A stretch of 39,477 bases of DNA, taken from assembly GCA_009699605.1 (NCBI GenBank), contig WLNW01000011.1, forward strand, positions 1-39,477. Direction: 5' to 3'. Origin of the DNA: Actinomycetota bacterium. GTDB taxonomy: Bacteria > Actinomycetota > Acidimicrobiia > Acidimicrobiales > WLNW01. The position numbers and the translations under genes are program-made. Below, in pieces: positions 33,213 to 39,477 of the stretch. Within the stretch, counting starts at the first letter, position 1. The number at the start of each line of letters is the position of its first letter. The notes under the pieces were generated by a model. The model was given only the letters and a program-made list of their open reading frames with translations. It ran no database searches and was not told the DNA's origin.

Positions 33213-34090
33213 GTCGCGACCGCGGCGAGCGTGCGCCTGCGGGCCATGCCGGTGCGCAACGCCTGCGCGATCGCCACTACGGCAAAGAGGGCGGTGAGCA
33301 CGACGACGATCGTGGCTCCGGCGGCGAGGCGTATGCCGTGGTGCACCGACGCGTCGTAGCTGATGACGAGGCCGAGCCACGCGGCCAGCGCGCTGATGCC
33401 GACGGCGCTCATCATCAGGGACTGCAGCCGCGAGCACAGCAGACGGGCCGTTGCCGCAGGCGTGATGAGTAAAGCGACCACGAGTGCCGTGCCCACCGCG
33501 CGGACTGCGGCGACCACCACCAGCGCGACGACGAGGTTCACGGCGAGGTCGATCCGTAGCAGCGAATAGCCCATTGCTTCGGCACCGGTCTCGTCGAACG
33601 CGCGCAGCAGGAGTTCCTTGCGGATCGCGACCAGCACCCCGAGTGCGACGACGGCAACGGCGGCGGTGGTGATGATGTCGGCAGTATCGACCGCGAGGAC
33701 GCGTCCGAAGAGGAGGGTGGTGAGATCGGCCGAGTAGCTGCGGTGGCGTGAAACCACGATCACGCCGATCGAGAACAGGCTCGCCAGCACCAACGCCATG
33801 AACGCGTCCTGGTCGATGCGGGTGCTGCGTGCCGCGAACGTGAGCAGCGTCGCGGCAACGGCACCGGCGATGAGCGCCCCGACGAAGAGCGATTCACCCG
33901 CGACGAACGCGATTGCAATGCCGGGGAACACGCTGTGGGTGAGCGCGTCGGTCATGAACGACAGTCGGCGGAGCTGCACCACGACGCCGACGACACCGGA
34001 AAGCGCGGCGAGCAAAAGCGAGATCACGAGCGCGCGCTGCATGTACGCGGGTGCGAACGGTTCGGTGAGGAAGCGGATGATTCCGAGCAC
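33209..34090 (-). CDS. Zinc/manganese ABC transporter permease (first)
   Basis: A 293-residue ABC-3 family permease. Seen: VVQLRRLSFMTDALTHSVFPGIAIAF, the family's most conserved stretch (LRRxxFxxDALxHxxxPG), AVGTALVVALLITPAATARLL and about 8 membrane segments. It ends in a cytoplasmic basic tail (ALRTGMARRRTL). The start is GTG 34090, 18 bp after the ATPase stop. A second permease follows; systems with two different permeases are common in the manganese/zinc TroCD-like group. Confidence 0.88.
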   Translation of the reverse strand: MLGIIRFLTEPFAPAYMQRALVISLLLAALSGVVGVVVQLRRLSFMTDALTHSVFPGIAIAFVAGESLFVGALIAGAVAATLLTFAARSTRIDQDAFMALVLASLFSIGVIVVSRHRSYSADLTTLLFGRVLAVDTADIITTAAVAVVALGVLVAIRKELLLRAFDETGAEAMGYSLLRIDLAVNLVVALVVVAAVRAVGTALVVALLITPAATARLLCSRLQSLMMSAVGISALAAWLGLVISYDASVHHGIRLAAGATIVVVLTALFAVVAIAQALRTGMARRRTLAAVAT

Positions 34091-34108
34091 GAGCGTATGG
34101 GCCGGCGA

Positions 34109-34861
34109 TCAGTGGGTGGAGAGCAGCGCCGTGCCCTCGGCCAGCATCACGGCGTGATGGCCGTAGGTGGCCTTCAACGTGTCGGCGGTGAGCGCGTCGT
34201 CGAGGCGCCCGAAGGCCACCTGGTGACGGTTCAGCAGGCACGCGTGCCCGCACGCGAGGTGGGCGACGGAGATGTCATGGGTGGCCATGACCACGGCCGT
34301 ACCTGCAGCACGTAGGCGGCCGAGGACCTCGATGAGCACGTCCTGAGTGACGGAGTCGACGCCGTTGAACGGCTCGTCGAGCAATAGCAGCTTGGCGTCC
34401 TGGGCAATCGCGCGGGCGATGAGTACCCGCTGGCGCTGGCCACCTGAAAGCACGCCGAACGAGTCGTTTGCCCGGTCGGCCAGGCCCACCTGTTCGAGTG
34501 CATCGAGCGTGGCGGCGCGGTCGACGCGGCCCGGACGGCGGAGCCAGCCGATCCGGCGGTAGCGGCCCATGAGCGCGACCTGTTGCACCGAGATCGGGAA
34601 CCGTGCGTCGAGATGGTCAATCTGGGGCACGTAGGCCACCAGCGGCCGGGCCTTGGCGGGTGTGGTGCCGAGGACCTCGACGAAGCCGCTCGACGCCGGG
34701 ACGAGCCCGAGGATCGCCTTGATGAACGTGGACTTCCCGGCACCGTTCGGACCGATGAGCGCCACCGAGTCGCCGGGTTGCAGCAACGCGTGCACGTCGC
34801 GCAGCACGACCTCACGGTCGTAGGTGACGCATAGGTCGTGGACGTGGAGGGCGTTGGTCAT
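34109..34861 (-). CDS. Zinc/manganese ABC transporter ATP-binding protein
   Basis: Energises metal uptake from the cytoplasmic side. 250 residues with all ABC motifs: Walker A GPNGAGKST at about 38-46, Q-loop AYVPQIDHLDARFP, signature LSGGQRQRVLIARA, Walker B LLLLDEP and the switch His in MATHDIS. The opening LHVHDLCVTYDREVVLRDV is usual for ZnuC/MntB-type proteins. ATG 34861 overlaps the lipoprotein stop by 4 bp. Confidence 0.92.
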   Translation of the reverse strand: MTNALHVHDLCVTYDREVVLRDVHALLQPGDSVALIGPNGAGKSTFIKAILGLVPASSGFVEVLGTTPAKARPLVAYVPQIDHLDARFPISVQQVALMGRYRRIGWLRRPGRVDRAATLDALEQVGLADRANDSFGVLSGGQRQRVLIARAIAQDAKLLLLDEPFNGVDSVTQDVLIEVLGRLRAAGTAVVMATHDISVAHLACGHACLLNRHQVAFGRLDDALTADTLKATYGHHAVMLAEGTALLSTH

Positions 34862-35790
34862 CGGAGGCTCGACGCAATCGTCTGGGCGTTGTGGCGCATC
34901 ATCGTGAGGTAAGTGGCCCCGTCGGAGCCCGCCGGGCCCAAGCCGTCACCATAGAGGGCGTCGTCGCCCTCGACGACCTTGACCCCGGCGTCGGCCGCGA
35001 TCGATGCCGCGGTCTTGGCCGGCAACGAGCTCTCGGAGAACACCGCCTTGACCCCTTCAGCCTTGATCGCGGTGACCAGGTTGCGGAGGTCGGAGGCGGA
35101 CAGGTCGGCGGAGGTGTCGAAGCTGGGGATGATCGATCCGACGAACGTGAGCCCGTAGCGGTCGACGAAGTACCCGAACGCGTCGTGGTTCGTCACGAGC
35201 TTCTTGTTGGTGAGCGTGTCGATGTCGGCCGCGATCTCGGTGTCGAGGGAGCGAAGCGCCGCGACGTAGGTCGCGAGGTTGGCGGCGTACACCGACGCGC
35301 CGGCCGGGTCGGCTGCGGTGAACGCTGCGGCGATCGTGGTGACCATGCGCGTCGCGTTGCGGGGGTCGTGCCAGATGTGCGGGTCGCCGTGATCATGAGC
35401 GGCGTCGCGGTCCGCCGCCGGGAGGTCGCGCACGGTGATCCCCTCACTCGCGTCGGCCACCGTGGCCTTCGTGCCGCTCGAGCGGATCGTGTCGTCCAGC
35501 CATTCCTCGAGGCCGACGCCGTTCTTGACGATCACCCGCGCCTTGGCAATGGCGTCGAGGTCGGCCGGCGCCGGTTCGTAGTCGTGGGGGTCGACGTTCG
35601 GCTTCAGTAGGCCGTAGATGCCCACCCGCTCGCCGCCGATGACCGCGGCGAAGTCGGTGAGCACCGTGGTGGTGGTCACGACCTGGAGCGGGGCGTCGGG
35701 GTTCGATGATTGGCGCGACCCGCCTGCGTCGGCACCACACGCGGCGACGAGCGAGGTCGCCACGAGCGCCATGACCAGCAACCGACGCAT
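34858..35790 (-). CDS. Zinc-type metal ABC transporter substrate-binding lipoprotein
   Basis: Captures the metal outside the membrane. 310 residues from ATG 35790 (AGAGGA 6 nt upstream); the ATG at 35820 would add 10 residues and spoil the signal peptide. The signal MRRLLVMALVATSLVAAC ends in a lipobox with Cys18. Metal ligands by family position are His69 (DPHDYEP), His138 (GDPHIWH) and His202 (TNHDAFGYF). Three His ligands, with His rather than Glu at the third, favour zinc over manganese. The His-rich loop (AAHDHGDPH) is short. It is the first gene of the operon and has a promoter with two operator-like boxes upstream. Confidence 0.9.
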   Translation of the reverse strand: MRRLLVMALVATSLVAACGADAGGSRQSSNPDAPLQVVTTTTVLTDFAAVIGGERVGIYGLLKPNVDPHDYEPAPADLDAIAKARVIVKNGVGLEEWLDDTIRSSGTKATVADASEGITVRDLPAADRDAAHDHGDPHIWHDPRNATRMVTTIAAAFTAADPAGASVYAANLATYVAALRSLDTEIAADIDTLTNKKLVTNHDAFGYFVDRYGLTFVGSIIPSFDTSADLSASDLRNLVTAIKAEGVKAVFSESSLPAKTAASIAADAGVKVVEGDDALYGDGLGPAGSDGATYLTMMRHNAQTIASSLR

Positions 35791-35804
35791 CACGTTCCTC
35801 TCGG

Positions 35805-35819
35805 TGGGATTGATTCTCA
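35805..35819. promoter_or_regulatory. Fur/Zur-type operator, box 1
   Basis: TGGGATTGATTCTCA is a 7-1-7 palindrome of the TGAGAAT-n-ATTCTCA type, five of seven pairs matching. It lies 15 bp before the lipoprotein ATG, over the expected transcription start. Confidence 0.55.
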
Positions 35820-35848
35820 ACTCTAGCCCTAGTGGGAATGAATCTCAA
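35820..35848 (-). promoter_or_regulatory. Promoter of the zinc transporter operon
   Basis: On the minus strand, TTGAGA (35848-35843), a 17-bp spacer, and TAGAGT (35825-35820): 5/6 and 4/6 matches to the sigma-70 consensus. The start of transcription would be near 35812. The -35 overlaps box 35833-35847 and the expected start falls in box 35805-35819. Confidence 0.5.
35833..35847. promoter_or_regulatory. Fur/Zur-type operator, box 2
   Basis: TGGGAATGAATCTCA differs from box 1 at two symmetric positions only and lies 28 bp away in the same orientation, about 2.7 helical turns. It overlaps the -35 of the transporter promoter. With box 1 it suggests repression by a Fur-family protein such as Zur when metal is ample. 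Confidence 0.55.
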
Positions 35849-35872
35849 CCAGACCTGTCGTAGCTTCTCGCT

Positions 35873-36898
35873 GTGCACCCCATCGACGACGAACCATTCG
35901 ACGCGGCAGCCGTGGAGGCCGGCGCATGGCCGCCGCCCTACGGGGTGGGGGATGTGCTCGGCACCTACGGCGAGGTCACCGCGCACAAGCGGGCTGCGGT
36001 CCTCGCCATGCTCGTCGCAGCTGGCGCGGGTGGGGTGCGCTCCTTCAACCTCGGCGAGACGCTCTTCGAGGGCTACCCGGCATATGGCTCGCGCACCTAC
36101 TCGCTCGACGTGCACGGCAGCGGCTTCGCGTCCACCGAGCACGCCGAAACCGAGCGATCGCGTCCGTGGGGCCCGAACCGCCTCACCTCGCTCGAAGAGC
36201 GCGTGTCGTTCAGCTTCAACCTCGGCGCGAAGATCAACGGACTTGCGCACTGCGGTGTGGGCGATCTGCTCTACGGCGGCCGCTCGCTCGCCGCGCTGGT
36301 CGGCGGTGGTTCACGAGCGCTCGACACGACCACCTTCGGCCCACCCCTCGTGACGCGCGGGCTCTTGTTCGACGTGCTCGGGTACTACGTGGCACAGGGT
36401 CGTCACGATGCGATCTCGCACACGGCCGAAGGACAGGCCCTCGTGCGCGACGACCACCGCATCACGGTCGAGGACCTCGAGGCGTGCGCCGTGTGGGCTG
36501 GCCTCGGCCAGATCGAAGCGGGCGACGCAGTGCTGCTGCACACCGGTTGGCGACGTTTGCTGCACACCGATCCGCAGCGGTATCTCGGCGCGAACCCCGG
36601 TGTGTTCCTGCGCGAGACGCGCTGGCTCGCGCAGTTCCGCCCCGCGCTCGTCGGTGCCGACACCTGGTGCTTCGAGACGATCGACCCCGCCGTCACCGGG
36701 CCACTCGTGACCCCATGTCATCAGGAGCTGTTCGTACGTTTCGGCATCCGGCTCGGTGAGTCACTCGCGCTCGACGAACTGGCCGACGCCGGCGTAACGC
36801 AGTTCGTGTTCTGCCACGCACCACTTCCCGCGGTGGGCGCCATTTCATCGAACGCGCCGGCCATCGCCCTGGCCCCGGAACTTCCGTTTCGGCCATGA
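35873..36898 (+). CDS. Cyclase family protein (kynurenine formamidase-like)
   Basis: A metal-dependent hydrolase of the cyclase superfamily, 341 residues. Seen: EVTAHKRAAVLAMLVAAG, SFNLGETLFEGYPAYG near the N-terminus, INGLAHCGVGDLLYGG (His126, Asp131), which in this longer subgroup takes the place of the HxGTHxD metal motif, and AGDAVLLHTGWRRLL plus FCHAPLPAVGAISSNAPAIALAP at the end. Substrates of the subgroup are mostly unknown. The start is GTG 35873, with no strong ribosome site. It is divergent from the zinc transporter and shares its 82-bp control region. Confidence 0.82.
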   Translation: MHPIDDEPFDAAAVEAGAWPPPYGVGDVLGTYGEVTAHKRAAVLAMLVAAGAGGVRSFNLGETLFEGYPAYGSRTYSLDVHGSGFASTEHAETERSRPWGPNRLTSLEERVSFSFNLGAKINGLAHCGVGDLLYGGRSLAALVGGGSRALDTTTFGPPLVTRGLLFDVLGYYVAQGRHDAISHTAEGQALVRDDHRITVEDLEACAVWAGLGQIEAGDAVLLHTGWRRLLHTDPQRYLGANPGVFLRETRWLAQFRPALVGADTWCFETIDPAVTGPLVTPCHQELFVRFGIRLGESLALDELADAGVTQFVFCHAPLPAVGAISSNAPAIALAPELPFRP

Positions 36899-36932
36899 CA
36901 CGACACATCCACAGGTCATCCGGACGAGCTTG

Positions 36933-36972
36933 TTGCGCGGAATTCCCGCTCAGGTCGGCAAAATCGCGCAAC
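36933..36972. repeat. 40-bp imperfect palindrome, copy 2 of a dispersed pair
   Basis: Arms TTGCGCG (36933-36939) and CGCGCAA (36965-36971) extend outward to 12 pairs with one G-T (GCTTGTTGCGCG against CGCGCAACGAGC). It sits in the 108-bp gap between two plus-strand genes. The reverse complement matches 7108-7147 at about 28 of 40 positions. It could terminate transcription of the cyclase gene or be a REP-like repeat. Confidence 0.5.
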
Positions 36973-37006
36973 GAGCCCGACCGAGGGCTGGCTAGGGTCC
37001 GCGGCC

Positions 37007-38182
37007 GTGGATGATCGTGCTGAGCTCACCGATGTGGCGGCGGCCGCGCGCCTGCTGAAGGCGCCCGAGACACAGGTCGATCCGTTTCCGGCGTACGACA
37101 CGTTGCGCGACCAGTGTCCGGTGCAGGTGGGGAGCAAGTCGTGGGTGCTGCTGCGCTACGACCACGTCCGGGCCGCGTTGGCGGACCCCGAGCAGTTCTC
37201 GTCAAACGTGCGCGACAGCGAGAACCCGGCGTTCCGGCATTCGCCGTTGGTGTTTGACGATCCACCGCAGCACACGCACGTGCGGCGCGTGCTCGCGAAG
37301 ACGTTCACGCCGCGTCGCATTGCCGAGGCCGAACCGTGGGTACGTGCCCTCGCACATGAATGCATCGACTCGATGCTCGCGCTGGAGGCGACACGCGGCG
37401 AACCGACCGACTTTGTCGAGCACTTCGCCGATCCGCTCCCGGTGCGAGTCATCGCGACGATGCTCGGCATCTCGACCGAGCGCCACCGGGACTTCAAGCG
37501 CTGGTCGAACGATCGCAGCTACGTCGTCTACAACTTTCGCGGCGCGCCCACCCCGGCACTCGAGCGAGCGATCGAAGGCGTGGCCGCCCAACACGAGTTC
37601 TTCGTCGACGTCGCCCGCCGACGCATGCACGATCCCGGTGACGATCTCATCTCGGCGTTGCTGCACACCGAGGTCGACGGTGACCGCCTCGCGACCGACG
37701 AGGTCGCAGGCGTGTGCTCGGTGCTGCTGTCGGCGGGAAACCTGACGACGACGAGGTTGCTCGGAAGTCTCGTGGCGCGTCTCGCCGCTGACCAGGCCGA
37801 GTGGGCCCAGGTGCGGGGCGACGCGGCGGCGCGCGACCGGTTCGTCGAGCAGGTTCTGCGCGTCGATAGCCCGGTGCAGACCCCCATCCGCAAGACCACG
37901 ACCGACATCGTGATGTCCGGCAAGACCATCCCGAAGGGCACGTTCGTCACGATCGGGATCGGCGCCGCGAATCGTGACGACGCCGGCGCCGACCTCCCGC
38001 ACCTGTCCTTCGGCCATGGCATCCACTACTGCATCGGCGCGGCGCTCGCCCGGCTCGAAGCATCGGTGAGCCTCGAGGTGCTCGCGGCGCGCGCACCGCG
38101 CTTTCGGCTCGATGGGGCAGCGGTGCCCGAGGTGGGTATGTCGCACCGCGGGTACGCCGTGTTGCCGCTGCGCCTCAGCTGA
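37007..38182 (+). CDS. Cytochrome P450 with an incomplete E-R-R triad
   Basis: A soluble bacterial-type P450 of 391 residues. Seen: LRYDHVRAALADPEQFSSN, FDDPPQHTHVRRVLAKTFTPRRI (C-helix), the I-helix SAGNLTTTRLLGS and the haem loop FGHGIHYCIGAALARLE with Cys342 as the thiolate ligand. Two conserved parts are altered. The K-helix reads VEQVLRVDSPVQ, so the Glu of ExxR is Gln282. Between AANRD and HLSFG there are only 7 residues, where homologues have about 18, so the PERF/meander Arg is missing. The reading frame is clean. GTG 37007 is the start. The substrate is unknown; see the findings. It overlaps the convergent CoA transferase by 8 bp. Confidence 0.88.
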   Translation: MDDRAELTDVAAAARLLKAPETQVDPFPAYDTLRDQCPVQVGSKSWVLLRYDHVRAALADPEQFSSNVRDSENPAFRHSPLVFDDPPQHTHVRRVLAKTFTPRRIAEAEPWVRALAHECIDSMLALEATRGEPTDFVEHFADPLPVRVIATMLGISTERHRDFKRWSNDRSYVVYNFRGAPTPALERAIEGVAAQHEFFVDVARRRMHDPGDDLISALLHTEVDGDRLATDEVAGVCSVLLSAGNLTTTRLLGSLVARLAADQAEWAQVRGDAAARDRFVEQVLRVDSPVQTPIRKTTTDIVMSGKTIPKGTFVTIGIGAANRDDAGADLPHLSFGHGIHYCIGAALARLEASVSLEVLAARAPRFRLDGAAVPEVGMSHRGYAVLPLRLS

Positions 38183-39410
38183 CGCTCGCCTCGCCGAACG
38201 CCCCGGCATCGTCGAGCGCGGCGATCTGTGCGTTGTCGAGCCCGAGCACCTCGCGCATCGCCCATTCGGTGCTTGTGCCGATCGGCTCAGCGGGGGTGGT
38301 GTCGATGCCGGTACGGGAGAACCGCAGCGGGAGCACTGGCGCCAACCACCGGGTGGGCTCGGCAAGATCGGGGTGGCGCAGCCGTTCGAGCGTGCCGCGG
38401 TGCGCGATGTGCGGATCGGTGCGTGCCCACCACGGCGGGTTCACCGGCGCCGCAGGAATGCCGACCGCGTCGAGCTCGGCGCACACCTCGCCTGCGGTGA
38501 ACTGCATCGTCCACGCGGTGACGAACGCGCCGACGATGTCGCGATTGCGGGCCCGTTCGTGGTGGTCGTCCCAACGCGGGTCGAGCGCCGCTCCGCCGAG
38601 CAGCGGCTGCAGGCGCTTCCACTGATGCGTCGCGGGCGCGGCGATGGCCACCCAGCCGTCCTTCACGGCGTAGGTGTCGAACGGAGCACCACGCGGGTCG
38701 CCATTGCCGAACCGTTCCGCCATGCCTTGCTCTTCGTACTGGTCGATCGGCTCGTCCCACATCAGCGCGACCAGTGCATCGAGCATCGCGACATCGATGA
38801 ACTGGCCCTCGCCATCGAGGTCTCGCTGACGCAGCGCGGCCAGCACCCCGAGTGCCGTCCAAATGCCGGGGACCTGGTCGCCGAGCGTCGCACCACTGCG
38901 CGTCGGCGGACCGTCGGCAAACCCGGTCTTCGCCATGAGGCCCGAGAGTGCCTGCACGATCGGGTCCATCGCCGCACGATCACGGTAGGGACCGTCGCTG
39001 CCGTACCCGGTGATCGACGCGTACACGAGCCGTGGGTTCGTGTCCCGAAGGTCGTCGTAGCCGAGTCCGCGTCGCGCCATGACCCCGGGAGCGAAGTTCT
39101 CGACGAGCACGTCGCTCTCGCGGGCGAGCATGCGCAGCACGTCGGCGCCCGCCTGGGTGCGCAGGTCGAGCCGCACGCTCCGCTTGCCGCGCTGTTTGCG
39201 CAAGGGGCTCAGCGGGATGTCGCGCGGCGTCTGCTGGGTGTCGGACTCGCCGAGCGGGCCCACGAACGGACGGGTCATCCAGGTGACGTCGCCCTTCGGC
39301 TGCTCGACGCGTATGACCTCGGCGCCGAGGGATGCGAGCCAGAACGTGCACGTGGGGCCGGCGATGATGTGGGTGACATCGAGCACGCGTATTCCGTCGA
39401 GTGGGCGCAT
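38175..39410 (-). CDS. CaiB/BaiF (class III) CoA transferase
   Basis: Moves CoA between carboxylic acids through an aspartyl-CoA intermediate. 411 residues from ATG 39410 (MRPLDGIRVLDVTHIIAGP); the upstream ATG 39443 would add 11 residues not usual in the family. Seen: LGAEVIRVEQPKGD, KRSVRLDLRTQAGADVL, NFAPGVMARRGLGYDDL, and RDRAAMDPIVQALSGLM with the catalytic Asp. GWVAIAAPATHQWKRL and VGIPAAPVNPP are also typical. Its last 8 bp overlap the end of the P450 gene. The 67 bp between its start and the window edge show no feature I can support. Confidence 0.92.
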   Translation of the reverse strand: MRPLDGIRVLDVTHIIAGPTCTFWLASLGAEVIRVEQPKGDVTWMTRPFVGPLGESDTQQTPRDIPLSPLRKQRGKRSVRLDLRTQAGADVLRMLARESDVLVENFAPGVMARRGLGYDDLRDTNPRLVYASITGYGSDGPYRDRAAMDPIVQALSGLMAKTGFADGPPTRSGATLGDQVPGIWTALGVLAALRQRDLDGEGQFIDVAMLDALVALMWDEPIDQYEEQGMAERFGNGDPRGAPFDTYAVKDGWVAIAAPATHQWKRLQPLLGGAALDPRWDDHHERARNRDIVGAFVTAWTMQFTAGEVCAELDAVGIPAAPVNPPWWARTDPHIAHRGTLERLRHPDLAEPTRWLAPVLPLRFSRTGIDTTPAEPIGTSTEWAMREVLGLDNAQIAALDDAGAFGEASVS

Positions 39411-39477
39411 GGGCGCAGCTTCGCACGTGACCGCTCGGACCACTGGGGTTGCCGTCGCGTGATCCGCACCATCACGG

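Noticed and set aside
1-39477. Insertion sequence, prophage or integrated element boundaries
   Set aside because: No transposase, integrase, tRNA gene or flanking direct repeats of att type were seen; base composition looks even across the window.

Overview
The window is very GC-rich, densely packed DNA with long antisense shadow reading frames and many 4-base start/stop overlaps (ATGA or GTGA). It also carries a set of enzymes typical of actinobacteria: three luciferase-like (LLM) flavin/F420-type oxidoreductases, a cytochrome P450, a CaiB-type CoA transferase, a 14-TM MFS exporter, a fatty acyl-CoA synthetase and a eukaryote-like (type 2) isoleucyl-tRNA synthetase. I infer an actinobacterium, possibly of the class Acidimicrobiia or a relative. 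There is no rRNA or tRNA gene here to prove it, and I see no phage, transposon or CRISPR array.

Layout. 1-8.4 kb is mostly housekeeping: a truncated class I ribonucleotide reductase large subunit, an esterase, a solute-binding-like exported protein, ileS, a double-hotdog thioesterase and a THUMP RNA methyltransferase. 8.4-19.6 kb is catabolic or lipid-type metabolism: an LLM enzyme with a flippase-like membrane protein; a minus-strand group of MFS exporter, acyl-CoA synthetase, LLM enzyme and aldo/keto reductase; and a tight plus-strand operon of BKACE-type enzyme, nitroreductase, LLM enzyme, a 16-codon linking mini-ORF and an epimerase. 19.6-30.3 kb holds a PhyH-type dioxygenase, a low-complexity acidic coiled-coil protein, SnoaL-like and PIG-L proteins, ArfB, an isochorismatase-like protein, a TauD-type dioxygenase, a tyrosine phosphatase, a LutABC-type lactate oxidation operon, a dienelactone hydrolase and an MDR/SDR dehydrogenase pair. 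30.3-35.9 kb holds a decayed gene and a minus-strand run of six genes. These are a zinc-type ABC transporter (lipoprotein, ATPase, two permeases), a conserved Cys-rich protein of unknown function and a selenoprotein. 35.9-39.5 kb holds a cyclase-family hydrolase, an aberrant P450 and a CoA transferase.

The most notable find is at 30764-31321 on the minus strand. What looks like two adjacent small genes is one 185-residue gene interrupted by an in-frame UGA. The residues after the UGA are G-S-C, giving the redox-type motif U-G-S-C, and a stable hairpin with a GUU loop lies 11-32 nt after the UGA, where a bacterial SECIS element belongs. This fits the UGSC-containing (seleno)protein family. It lies 22 bp downstream of a 332-residue protein with seven cysteines, and both are in the same orientation as, and 18 bp behind, the zinc transporter genes. 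The promoter of that transporter is straddled by two near-identical 15-bp Fur/Zur-type palindromes. If the run is one transcript, a selenoprotein pair of unknown function would be under metal control. No selA, selB, selD or tRNA-Sec gene is in the window, so the Sec machinery must be encoded elsewhere.

Other unusual points: a P450 that lacks both the Glu of ExxR and the PERF/meander segment, a related pair of 40-bp palindromes in two intergenic gaps, a mini-ORF that bridges two genes by ATGA overlaps at both ends, and a remnant of what looks like a polysaccharide deacetylase. The only stretch above 300 bp without an intact gene is 30293-30763, which holds that remnant.
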